A stretch of 64,000 bases of DNA from Siphonodentalium dalli (Eukaryota; Mollusca; Scaphopoda; Gadilida; Siphonodentaliidae). The position numbers and the translations under genes were made by a program. The stretch lies in assembly GCA_032622095.1 (NCBI GenBank), contig CP136063.1, positions 12,129,814 to 12,193,813 on the forward strand. Direction: 5' to 3'. Positions 53,819 through 63,655 of the stretch are shown here, piece after piece. Positions within the stretch are counted from its first letter, which is position 1, and every line of letters starts with the position of its first letter. The notes beneath the pieces were generated by a model, which had not been told where the DNA came from, did not search any database, and saw nothing but the letters and a program-made list of their open reading frames with translations.

Positions 53819-54870
53819 TTAAAGATGGATTATCTCTTTAAATAACAAATTTTAAATAGTTGCGTGAGTATAAAATAATAGATATGAACTGAAGACCCCT
53901 GTCCGGAAAAGCTTCTATCGATTAAAGGTGGATTATCTCTTTGTAAACATGTATTATATAGTTACCGGGGTATAAAATATTAGATTTGAATCGAAGACTC
54001 CTGTCCGGAAATGCTTCTATCGATTAATATTCATTTTATTTCGAATATTTTCTGGTCTAAAAAGGTGTGTTTGTTCAGCTAACGAACAATAGTGGTTACT
54101 GTTAACAGAGACCAGAAATTATATTGTGCAATTTTGTCACAAATAAACGTTAATTATACTCATTATCGCATATATCTGTGGAACAAAACAATACTAACAA
54201 CCAATCTGTGACATTTGACATTCGTTGCGTAGCCGTATGAACAGCCCAGTGCTCTATATCGCAATACGGTCGCATCCGAATGGTCGGTTCTAAAAATAGT
54301 AACATAAATGGGCCCGATTTAATATTCGAAATAAAATCAATATTAATTGATAGAAGCTTTTCCGGACAAAGGTCTTCAGTTCATATCTATTATTTTATAC
54401 CCACCCAACTATTTAAAATTTGTTATTTAAAGAGATAATCCATCTTTAATATTGATTTTATTTCGAATATTAAATCGGGACCGTTAATGTTACTATTTTT
54501 AGAAGCGACCATTCGGATGATACCATACTGCGATATAGAGCACTGGGCTGTTCCTGTGGCTACGCACCGAAAGTCAATTGTCCCATATTGAGTGTTTGTA
54601 TTGTTTTGTTCCATAATTATAAGCGATAATGATTATAATTAATGTTTACTTGTGACAAAATTGTTCAATAAAATTTCTGGTCTCTGTTAACAGTAACCAC
54701 TATTGTTCGTTAGCTGAACAAACAAACCTTTTTAGACCAGAAAATATTCGAAATAAAATTAATATTAATCGATAGAAGCATTTTCGGACAGAAGTCTTCG
54801 ATTCAAATCTAATATTTTATACTCCGGTAACTATATAAAACATGTTTACAAAGAGATAATCCACCTTTAA
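53819..54870 (-). mobile_element. TTAA MITE, copy 6 (outer, interrupted)
   Basis: Reverse copy starting TTAAAGATGGATT at 53819 and ending with TTAA at 54867-54870. It is interrupted at 53932 in its left arm (gcttctatcgattaa) by copy 7 and resumes at 54450 with tattgattttatttcg. A further scrap tttacaaagagataat lies just outside at about 54880. Confidence 0.87.
53932..54449 (+). mobile_element. TTAA MITE, copy 7 (nested in copy 6)
   Basis: A complete plus-orientation copy (518 bp) with TTAA on both sides, inserted at a TTAA inside the inverted arm of copy 6. This is a second, independent self-insertion of the family in this window. Confidence 0.88.
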
Positions 54871-56140
54871 CACGCAACTTTGTTTACAAAGAGATAATCT
54901 TCAACGTGCCATACATTAGTTCAATATTGTACCTGCAATACAGTGACACGCAAATCGGACACACGCCACAATCATACTGCTAAGCACCCCCACACACACA
55001 CACATGTAACAAGAAAACCATAGTCAGAAATGGTAACCCCCTCACTATCATATTATCGAGCTCTGTTTTTTTTGTATGTACATGTACATATACTGTATAT
55101 ATTTGGTGAGAAAGGATGTGTCAATATTTAAAAATATTGGACGTTGCAAGTGAAGTTTATTTTGAAATATATACAAATCACCTGATGTGTGTTCACACAG
55201 GCCGCTTAAATATATTCGTTCTGAAATGTTCATCGCCAAACACGAAAAAGTTATTGCATTGATACACCAATAACCCATTGCCAACTGTTATTATTGAAGA
55301 GCTGCCACCTCGCGGCAAATACACTAAACTGTATGGACCAATATCCGCCGATAAAGCATCAACCATTTATATAGATCAGTTCCGATCACAAGAAGAAATA
55401 CAATTTTCATTTTTGATTCTGGTCTGAATGAATCTAGAGACTGAACCTAGAGTTGGATCAGACTATGTGGTACCCCGTGGGTTGTGGACCGTATACGTGT
55501 ACTGCTACAATAGTTACCCCCCCCCCCCAACCCAATGGATAGATTATACATGTAGGGTTCCCCGAACACAATCAACTATGGCGCGACAGTTTGTAACTAG
55601 CCTGTGGAAATTATGTCTATATGAACATACATACCGGTACCTATGTGCAGTTGACCATAATAGTATGATGTATAATATGCAAAAATTCATTTTATGGAAA
55701 TTGGCTAAATCATGAAAACAAATTTCAACGCAAGCCGATTGCTGGAAGATTTAACTATTTGAATCCGAAAAAATCGATGAGAAAATACTCAATCGTGTTG
55801 CTAAATTCCAACTCATTGTGAAAGAAATTTGTTCCAAAGTTAGGAGCCCCGGCTGTTCCTGCAGCCTATTTCTACCCAAAGCTTTAATGAAATATACAAA
55901 GTTGTATCGAATTCAGCCCGGCAAATATTGAGGTATTGAGCGAATGTACCAATCGTTCTATTCTGTCACAAATAAGTAAACACTGTATTTTTCTCTATAT
56001 CGTAACTATAAATTGCAACATAAACATAAGGATGTAGAAGCGCGGTTGGCAACTCAGATGCGCGATTTCGAGATTTGTCAATCGAGATTCCCGGATTTGA
56101 AGTCGATTTTTATGTACACGGGACTCATGAAAGAACGAAA
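54871..56140. other. no gene that can be supported
   Basis: AT-rich, with a C-run at about 55519. A frame at about 55750-55900 gives protein-like words (K-I-D-E-K-I-L-N-R-V-A-K-F-Q-L) but is broken by stops and not recognised. Confidence 0.35.
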
Positions 56141-56187
56141 GAGAGCGAGAGTGAGAGAGAGATGATGGGGGAGAGGGAGATAGAGAT

Positions 56188-56254
<67 letters not shown>

Positions 56255-56255
56255 G
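56141..56255. repeat. GA microsatellite
   Basis: Near-continuous (ga)n with gata and ggga interruptions, resuming at 56543-56552 after an inserted element. Confidence 0.95.
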
Positions 56256-56542
56256 TGTTACGCCAATGGGCGATGGCCACAATGGATTATCGGGTTGACT
56301 TTGTCATGATGTATTGAGTCAGTTTACTTCAACGCTGTAATTTTGTTATTACAAAAGTGGAGACCTAGTTTTTTTACTACAAAAGCTGGCGTTTTTTACT
56401 TCAAAAGCGGAGACCTCACTTTACTACAAAAGCTGGCGATTTTATTACAAAAGTGGTGAGTTACTTCAAAAGCTGGCGTTTTTTACTTCAAAAGTGGAGA
56501 CCTACTTCAAAAGTGGTAATTACTTCAAAAGCTGGCGTAACA
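56256..56542. mobile_element. 287-bp MITE inserted in the GA microsatellite
   Basis: Perfect 10-bp terminal inverted repeats TGTTACGCCA / TGGCGTAACA. A 7-bp direct repeat TAGAGAG lies on both sides (56249-56255 and 56543-56549), and the GA tract continues on the right. The interior is built of short direct repeats of 'tta.t.caaaagctggcg' and 'aaaagtggagacct'. No coding capacity. The superfamily is uncertain, and an 8-bp hAT-type duplication obscured by the repeat is possible. Confidence 0.75.
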
Positions 56543-56552
56543 TAGAGAGAGA

Positions 56553-57165
56553 TGACAGACCGTTTAAGTGAGAGGCAGGGAGCGACTTGCTCGTTTTCCA
56601 TTTTGAATGTTGTCATATTGCCACAACATCAGATGTTTAAATATATATGCATGTTATATGTTGAGATCTCGAGATAATATATGTATTGAGTATGTCGCAA
56701 ATCAGCCACCGCACATTTCAACCTTAGATAATCAGCATGTAAGAAGAAAATACCTTTCTCCAATTTGAAACTGAATACAAGAATATATTTAACTATCAAT
56801 TTAAAGACCTGAGCGACGATGAGAAAATATCAAGACTACTGGACATATCCAACTATAAACTAGACGGTGGTAACGAAGAGGCACACGAGTGCAGAGGCGG
56901 ACTGGCCGATCGGGAGACCGGGAAATTTCCCGATGGGCCGGAGACCGGAAAAATTCTGATTCCACGTGATTTTCTATCAAGCGAGAATTCGATGGGGTTT
57001 TTTACGGTTGGGGGGGGGGGTATATATGGTTGGGCCGCCCAACCACAACTTGGGCCGCGAATGAAGCCGACGTGGGCCGCCACATGTGTTGTGTAACCAG
57101 CACTCTTCTCACATAAATTCAAGAAGTGAATTCCATTTTATAACGGCGTCTGAGATTTCCAGATT
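56553..57165 (+). other. possible LINE C-terminal scrap and a GC-rich repeat
   Basis: About 56741-56880 translates to F-L-Q-F-E-T-E-Y-K-N-I-F-N-Y-Q-F, then L-S-D-D-E-K-I-S-R-L-L, which resembles the last residues of some LINE reverse transcriptases; this is weak. About 56893-57090 is a repeat beginning gaggcggactggccgatcgg and containing a G-run. Parts of it recur at 62113-62165. Confidence 0.35.
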
Positions 57166-57170
57166 GTAAC

Positions 57171-57333
57171 TGTCATGTATTGATCTGGGCTTCCGTACTT
57201 TTGTACTGAGATTGTGACGTCATCGAGCTGGTTGTATTTTAGGAGCTGTATTGAATAAATCGATCTCTTTCGCTATAAACTGTGTCGCTGTTAACATGTC
57301 CGACAAATCACACCAGGGACCCAATATGTAACA
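57171..57333 (+). repeat. 5' LTR (163 bp)
   Basis: Starts TGTCATG and ends TGTAACA. It contains a perfect cAMP-response type octamer TGACGTCA (57215-57222) and a polyadenylation signal AATAAA (57254-57259). It is very short for an LTR. Confidence 0.92.
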
Positions 57334-57460
57334 GTTTGGCGACGAGGATGGGATTGAGCTAAGTGAACGTATTCGCTGAATGTCGTTGGAACAGAATACT
57401 AGCGGAATGTGCATTTAGTTGGCCGAATTATTTGACAATTGATCAAGAAATTAAAAAAAA

Positions 57461-60400
57461 ATGGCCGCTGCTTATTTTGGCAAAATTGAAGAATTTGACG
57501 AACGTGTGGAAGACTTTTCGTCTTATAAAGAACGATTTGAACAATTCATAAAGTTTAACGAAATCAAAGACGAGAAAGTCGTTCCGGCATTCTTGAGTTC
57601 ACTTGGAGGAAAAACATATAGTTTATTGAAAACTTTAATGACTCCAGATAAACCAGGAGACAAAACTTTCGTCGAAATTACAACGAAATTAGAAAATTAC
57701 TTTTCTCCCAAACCACTACTGATTGCTGAACGATTTAGATTTCACAACCGAAGACAAATGTCAAATGAATCTGTTTCTGAATACATATGTGCATTAAAGA
57801 AATGTGCTCAACACTGTGAATTTGGCGGAAATTTGAACGATGCTTTACGAGATCGTTTTGTTTGCGGGTTAAAAGATGTATCGGTACAAAAGCGATTACT
57901 AACTGAAGCTGAGTTGTCATTTGATAAAGCAAATAAGATTGCTGTAGCAATGGAAACAGCATCAAAAGATACGCAGCAACTTCATGACAGTTTTCCAGAA
58001 AAAGTTCAAGCGATGTCGATAAATTCTGAAAAATTTCGAAAAGTGGAGAATTTTGGAAAATTCCGTAAATTTCCATCGTGTTCCAGATGTGGTAAAAACA
58101 ATCATTCTAGTGATAAATGCTTCTTCAAGGATCGGGATTGCGTGGGATGTTCAAAACGCGGACATCACGTTCGCATGTGTAGAAATAAGAAGAAATATCC
58201 GAACATACATAAAGTTTCAAAAGTAGACTCGGAAAGTTCATGTTTAAGTCTATCGTCAGATGAATCCGATGATTTTACATATGACTGTCACAATTTGGCT
58301 GTATTATCCATGGAACATTCTCATGGTTCAATTAAACCTATTATAGTTAAACCAATGGTTCAAGACTGTCAACTCAGAATGGAACTGGACACCGGTTCAT
58401 CGTTATCAATAATTCCGCACACATTATATGAACAAGAATTTTATGATGTTCCTTTAGTGAAGACAAATGTCAAAATGTCAACATATACAGGCGAAATTAT
58501 TAAGCCTAAGGGTAAAATAATGGTGAATGTGCTTATGAACAAACAACAATGTGAAGCAGAATTATATGTTGTTGACAGCATGACAGGTGTTCGCCCTCTG
58601 TTTGGCCGTCAGTGGTTACACAAGATTCGGTTACCTTGGCACAAACTAAATAGTCTTTCTGTGGCCAAAGAAAATAAGGTAATACCTAAGAAATCTTGTG
58701 CATCCACTGATGAGCAATCAGGTATTCAACACGTGACGTCACCTGTACATGTGGAAAATGATTTTGATATTGAAACATTATTACAGAAATTTGAAATATT
58801 GTTTGATGGCAAATTAGGGACTGTTGAGGATATGGAAGCCAAATTGAGTATTAAAGATGGTTGTAAGCCTACATTTTTGAAAGCTCGCCCTGTTCCGTAT
58901 TCAATTAGAGATAAAGTAGAACAATCACTGGAGAAAATGGTAAAAGATGGTGTTTTAACTCCGGTGGATCATAGTGAATGGTCTACCCCTATAGTTCCAG
59001 TGGTGAAGAAGAATGGTAAAGATATTAGAATTTGTGGGGATTATAAAGTTACAGTAAATCAAGTTTTGAATGTAGATAGGTATCCAATTCCTCGTATTGA
59101 GGAACTTTTCAATCAATTAGAGGGAGGTCACAAAGGTCAAACTTTTACAAAAATTGATCTGGCTAATGCATATCTTCAATTGAAATGTGATGTAGAGAGT
59201 AGTAAGTTATTGACAATCAATACACACAAGGGTCTATATAAAGTTAATAGATTAGCTTTTGGTGTTGCTTCAAGTCCAGCTATTTGGCAAAAGACTATGG
59301 ATCAAGTGTTGCAAGGGCTAAATGGTGTACAGTGTTATTTGGATGATATCTTGGTGACAGGTTCTACCCCTTCTCTTCACAGGGAAAATTTAGAGAATGT
59401 ATTGATCCGTTTAAAAAAATTTGGTTTGCGAATAAACAAACAAAAATGTGAATTCAATTTGAAACAAGTGGAATATTTGGGTCATATTATTGACGAAAAT
59501 GGATTACATCAGTCACCAGAGAAGGAAAGAGCTATAAATGAAGCACCAATTCCAAAGAATGTAGCACAACTAAGATCTTTCTTAGGATTGTTGAATTATT
59601 ATGGTAAATTTCTGCCAAATTTGTCAACTGTGATTGCTCCATTAAATCATCTCTTGTCAAAACAAGTAGAGTGGAATTGGTGTACTGAATGTGACAAAGC
59701 TTTTAAAGCAGCAAAGTCATTGATTTTATCGTCAAATGTGTTGATACCATATCAAATGGATCTGCCACTTAAAATGGCGTCCGATGCAAGTGCATATGGC
59801 GTTGGCGCTGTAATTTCACATGTTATGACAAATGGCGATGAACGCACAATAGCCTTTGCATCCAGATCATTGAGTGTGTCTGAAATCAAGTACGCACAAA
59901 TCGAAAAAGAAGCGTTAAGTATAATATTTGGCATAAAGAAGTTCCATCAATATTTATACAATAGATCATGGGTTTTAATTACAGATCATCAACCGTTAGT
60001 ATCCATTTTTGGTTCAAAGTCTGCCATTCCTTCATTAGCCGCAGCTAGATTGCAAAGATGGGCTTTGCTTTTGGCAGCACATGATTATACCATACAATAT
60101 AGACACACTAAACAGCATTGTAATGCTGATGGTCTTTCTAGGTTGCCATTGGAAAGTTCAGATTCTATAGGCGAAGAATGTGGTCAATTGGATAAAATTT
60201 TTGCATTATCTCAAATGGAAGTTTTACCAGTTACTTCCAAAGTTGTAAAGAAGGAAACACGGAATGATCCAATTCTGTCAAAGGTTGTCGGTAAAGTTTT
60301 GTCTGGGTGGTTTCATAATTCTGAAAGTGAATTAAATCCTTATTATTTGCGTCGAAATGAAATCACCATACAACAGGGTTGTTTAATGTGGGGTATTAGA

Positions 60401-61657
60401 GTTATTTTACCTGTGTCATTACAGTCTAATATATTGACGGAACTTCATCAAGGCCATGTTGGCATTGTTAGAATGAAATCCTTGGCCAGATCATACATAT
60501 GGTGGCCAGGATTAGATAATGATATTGAAAATATGGTGAAACAGTGTGATATATGTCAACAGAATCAAAACAATGTAGCAACTGTGCCTTTACATCCATG
60601 GATGTGGCCAGAAAAATCTTGGCAGAGGATTCATGTGGATTTTGCTGGTCCGTTATTCGGACACATGTTTTTAGTAATTGTGGATGCACATTCCAAATGG
60701 CCGGAGGTAATTATGATGAAGAAAACAACTTCTCAGAAAACTATTTCTGTTTTGCATAAACTTTTCTCACAGCAAGGTTGTCCAAAAATTTTGGTTTCAG
60801 ATAATGGGCCACAATTTACGTCTGTTGAATTTCAAGAATTCTTACAAAGTTTTGGTGTGGTTCATCTCAAATCTGCTCCATATCACCCTGCGTCTAACGG
60901 CCTTGCTGAACGTTTTGTGCAAACGTTTAAGAATTCTATTAAGGCAGTTGTAAAGGAAGGGAAGTCGGTTCAGTCTAGTTTAAGTAACTTTTTGTTAAGT
61001 TATCGTAACACTGTGCATCCAAGTACGAATGAAAGTCCAGCAAAGTTACTGATGAATCGTCAGCTACGCTGTAAATTGGATTTGGTAAAGCCAAATGTAT
61101 CAGAAACTGTAAATAGTTCACTTGTGAAGCAAGTCTTAAGTAAATCAAACACATTGAGAAATTATTCTTTTAATGTTGGGGATAAAGTTTTAGTAAGAAA
61201 CTATTCACCAAAGGCTGAAAAGTGGATTTATGGAGTTATTGTGAAGAAATTGGGGCCTGTAACTTATAAAGTTGAAGTGGCTAAAAATGTAATTTGGAAG
61301 CGTCATGCAGATCAAATACGTAGTTCTGGTAAATGTGTGGAAACTGTTGTAACGCATTCAGCGGATAATGATAAAATATATGAACAAGTAAATGAACAGT
61401 GTAACACAAAGACGAATGAAGTGGTGAGTGAAAGAGCTCTCTCTGAACCAGTAGTAACTACAGAGACCAGGGATCCTAAACTGAGTGGTAAAGAAAGTGA
61501 GCCAGAAACCAATGTTTCTGGGCATATTTCTGACCAAAGTAGTATTGTACAGTTACAGGATAGAATCCCTTTAACTTCTGAGTTAAGTTCTGTTTCAGAG
61601 AGAAAATATCCAAAGAGGAATACTCGACCACCAAGTAGATTAATTGAGCAGATGTAG
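57461..61657 (+). CDS. gag-pol: Gag-Pol polyprotein of the Ty3/gypsy element, single frame
   Basis: 1,398 codons from the ATG at 57461, without a gag-pol frameshift. Residues 1-200: gag capsid region. Zinc knuckles CX2CX4HX4C at 207-220 and CX2CX4HX4C at 227-240. Protease: D-T-G-S-S at 310-314 and L-F-G-R-Q-W-L at 380-386. Reverse transcriptase: about 470-650, with F-T-K-I-D-L-A-N-A-Y near 562 and the catalytic Y-L-D-D at 626-629. RNase H: about 770-895 (A-S-D-A-S-A-Y-G, K-E-A-L and T-D-H-Q-P-L). Integrase: HHCC region ending C-D-I-C near 1029, then catalytic D1060, D1114 and E1150 with the classical 35-residue D-to-E spacing. C-terminal region to about 1290, then a Ser/Glu-rich tail. All catalytic residues are present. 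How Gag is made in excess from a single frame is unclear (proteolysis or internal control). Confidence 0.92.
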   Translation: MAAAYFGKIEEFDERVEDFSSYKERFEQFIKFNEIKDEKVVPAFLSSLGGKTYSLLKTLMTPDKPGDKTFVEITTKLENYFSPKPLLIAERFRFHNRRQMSNESVSEYICALKKCAQHCEFGGNLNDALRDRFVCGLKDVSVQKRLLTEAELSFDKANKIAVAMETASKDTQQLHDSFPEKVQAMSINSEKFRKVENFGKFRKFPSCSRCGKNNHSSDKCFFKDRDCVGCSKRGHHVRMCRNKKKYPNIHKVSKVDSESSCLSLSSDESDDFTYDCHNLAVLSMEHSHGSIKPIIVKPMVQDCQLRMELDTGSSLSIIPHTLYEQEFYDVPLVKTNVKMSTYTGEIIKPKGKIMVNVLMNKQQCEAELYVVDSMTGVRPLFGRQWLHKIRLPWHKLNSLSVAKENKVIPKKSCASTDEQSGIQHVTSPVHVENDFDIETLLQKFEILFDGKLGTVEDMEAKLSIKDGCKPTFLKARPVPYSIRDKVEQSLEKMVKDGVLTPVDHSEWSTPIVPVVKKNGKDIRICGDYKVTVNQVLNVDRYPIPRIEELFNQLEGGHKGQTFTKIDLANAYLQLKCDVESSKLLTINTHKGLYKVNRLAFGVASSPAIWQKTMDQVLQGLNGVQCYLDDILVTGSTPSLHRENLENVLIRLKKFGLRINKQKCEFNLKQVEYLGHIIDENGLHQSPEKERAINEAPIPKNVAQLRSFLGLLNYYGKFLPNLSTVIAPLNHLLSKQVEWNWCTECDKAFKAAKSLILSSNVLIPYQMDLPLKMASDASAYGVGAVISHVMTNGDERTIAFASRSLSVSEIKYAQIEKEALSIIFGIKKFHQYLYNRSWVLITDHQPLVSIFGSKSAIPSLAAARLQRWALLLAAHDYTIQYRHTKQHCNADGLSRLPLESSDSIGEECGQLDKIFALSQMEVLPVTSKVVKKETRNDPILSKVVGKVLSGWFHNSESELNPYYLRRNEITIQQGCLMWGIRVILPVSLQSNILTELHQGHVGIVRMKSLARSYIWWPGLDNDIENMVKQCDICQQNQNNVATVPLHPWMWPEKSWQRIHVDFAGPLFGHMFLVIVDAHSKWPEVIMMKKTTSQKTISVLHKLFSQQGCPKILVSDNGPQFTSVEFQEFLQSFGVVHLKSAPYHPASNGLAERFVQTFKNSIKAVVKEGKSVQSSLSNFLLSYRNTVHPSTNESPAKLLMNRQLRCKLDLVKPNVSETVNSSLVKQVLSKSNTLRNYSFNVGDKVLVRNYSPKAEKWIYGVIVKKLGPVTYKVEVAKNVIWKRHADQIRSSGKCVETVVTHSADNDKIYEQVNEQCNTKTNEVVSERALSEPVVTTETRDPKLSGKESEPETNVSGHISDQSSIVQLQDRIPLTSELSSVSERKYPKRNTRPPSRLIEQM

Positions 61658-61748
61658 AAATGTAATACTTAGCAATATATATTATGTGTGTGTGTGTTTG
61701 TTTGTATTGTATATATGTTTGTTGTGTTGTGGGGGAAAGAGAGGAAAT

Positions 61749-61911
61749 TGTCATGTATTGATCTGGGCTTCCGTACTTTTGTACTGAGTTTGTGACGTCA
61801 TCGAGCTGGTTGTATTTTAGGAGCTGTATTGAATAAATCGATCTCTTTCGCTATAAACTGTGTCGCTGTTAACATGTCCGACAAATCACACCAGGGACCC
61901 AATATGTAACA
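61749..61911 (+). repeat. 3' LTR (163 bp)
   Basis: Same as 57171-57333 except one A-to-T difference just before the CRE-like octamer. Preceded by the polypurine tract. Confidence 0.92.
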
Positions 61912-61916
61912 GTAAC

Positions 61917-62845
61917 CATATTTGGAACCGTCACTAAACAAGAATATATTGATTCGGAAATTATTCAACATGTAAAATGTTTTACTTCGGATAATGTGTA
62001 CTGCCAATATATATATATAAATATATATCACCCCGAGAAGCGGAAAACCGGCGAGGAAAGACAGAATTTAGTTTTTCAGGTTCCCCATGTGAGTATATTG
62101 TGACATTCGGGGGGGGCAGAGGCGGACTGACCGATCGGGAGACCGGACGTGGGCCGCCACATGTTTTGTTTAACGAGCCGAACTGGCTAATCGTAAATTT
62201 GTCATTAAATGAACTTGTCAGCATCATATAACACCACATAAAGACTCCGCTAATCTCGAGATTTTAACGGCAACTCCCAGCTGTAAATCCGAAAAAAAAA
62301 TCTCACCCACCCCTCCCGGACTCTCCCCCAATTGAAATTTACAACAAAATAGGAACGCTTCAGTTGATGCCAGTCTAGATGCTAGGATTCGCGATGTTTT
62401 TGTATATATAGTTTTCAAAATTTCTCAACCATGAACAGCCCGGTGTGTCATGTTCTCTTGCCCGTAGCCGTTTGCATTTGTCTGGAGTTAGACTGCTAGA
62501 TGTTCGAATTTATGCAATTGTTCAGGTAAAAATATTTGAATGGTCTCATACCGGGAATATATAGAACCATGGTTTATGAATATATATAGTTTAATCATCA
62601 TTAACTATATCTCTCTCTTCACATTTGTGATAAGAGAGTATACATGACATACATACTCAAGTGAGTGGCATAAAAATATATATATATATTGACACACATG
62701 TATAATGAAAGTTACAATACATAAATGCAATAATACGTAATTGAATGTAACATCATATATACATGTATATATTCAGCTTACTATGACCACCCACTGATGC
62801 ACTCCCGGTCATTGCATATTTATAGATTATCAATGTTTGAGGTGG
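61917..62845. other. no gene seen
   Basis: AT-rich with ta microsatellite pieces (62008-62030 and 62680-62690) and the short gaggcggactg repeat at about 62113-62165. Confidence 0.45.
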
Positions 62846-63065
62846 TTACAATTTCGCCGTCCCTTTCTTAATAAATGTCGCGAGATTATTGACCGTTTCT
62901 TCGTCGTGTGTATTGAATAACTTAATCAACTTTGATATGGTAGGGTCGTTATAGAAATATCTATCAATATATTTTTCTCTTAGTTCTTTAAGAATTTCGC
63001 ATGTGAGAACAAAATGGTATTCATCACCAATACCTTGCTCACATAGGGAACACACTCGCTGTGGA
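62846..63065 (-). pseudogene. LINE reverse-transcriptase C-terminus fragment
   Basis: The minus strand ends with R-V-C-S-L-C-E-Q-G-I-G-D-E-Y-H-F, C-E-I-L-K-E-L-R-E-K-Y-I, then K-L-I-K-L-F-N and A-T-F-I-K-K before a stop. The pattern C-x2-C, I-G-D-E-x-H, x-C, then R..Y matches the extreme C-terminus of LINE polymerases. The reading frame continues upstream into G/C-run repeats that are not LINE sequence, so only the tail survives. Confidence 0.7.
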
Positions 63066-63215
63066 AACGGAATTATGCAAAAACATGTATTTGGTCTGGA
63101 CATCTGATTCAAGGGGGGGGGGGGGTGTGCAAATGAAATTACGCAAAACATGTATTTGGTCTGATTCTGATTCAAGGGGGGAGGGTGCAGTTGGAATTTC
63201 CAAGGTGGACTGTGG
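63066..63215. repeat. two-copy repeat with G-runs
   Basis: 'aaa.catgtatttggtctg' followed by 'ctgattcaaggggggg' occurs twice (about 63080-63125 and 63146-63185). A diverged reverse-complement relative is at 35800-35880. Confidence 0.75.
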
Positions 63216-63593
63216 ACACACCCCGAACAGATGGGCGGTATTATATTTATATTTATTTCCCGGGCCGGAATTTCTGAGTGTAGAATATAAACTACGGAGG
63301 CTAGCATAGGTTTTGATATGCGATCTTTATCTGTTTTAGGTATTTTACATGAAGGGTAATAACTCTATAAATAACTTTTACTAAATAACGGTGATTTGCA
63401 TGAGAAATTAAAACACCACAATCGATCAACTCTGATGAAATAGTCAAATTCTTCCCTTTGGTGGGCTTGGGGAGGTTTGGGGTACGCTCTTTGAAACAAT
63501 TCTCCAAATATACCCGTTATTTCGTCAAAAACACGTCATCAAATATCTCCGTTATTTAGTTAATATAAATATGTTTTTATTTTAGGATCGCAA

Positions 63594-63655
63594 ATCAAAA
63601 TGAGAGGATATGGTGATCCCCGTTTCATAGGATCACCATATCCTCTCATTTTGAT
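63594..63655. repeat. perfect 26-bp hairpin with 10-nt loop
   Basis: 63594-63619 and 63630-63655 are exact reverse complements (arm begins atcaaaatgagagg). Outside them the complementarity continues with three mismatches for about 10 more bases (aggatc... to ...gatcct). Pieces of the arm recur at 63710-63730 (ggatcaca, accatatcct). No coding signal surrounds it. Confidence 0.9.

Larger units (their letters stand above)
57171..61911 (+). mobile_element. Ty3/gypsy LTR retrotransposon, apparently complete
   Basis: 4,741 bp. LTRs of 163 bp at 57171-57333 and 61749-61911 differ at one position that I can see. A 5-bp target duplication GTAAC lies at 57166-57170 and 61912-61916. Inside are a TGG-start primer site at about 57337, one gag-pol reading frame, and a polypurine tract (gggggaaagagaggaaa, 61731-61747). 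LTR identity and an unbroken frame indicate a recent insertion that could still be competent. Gene order and motifs fit the Ty3/gypsy group annotated in many animals as K02A2.6-like. Confidence 0.92.

Noticed and set aside
55995-56282. Ser/Leu-rich frame near 56 kb
   Set aside because: It is the translation of the GA microsatellite on the minus strand.
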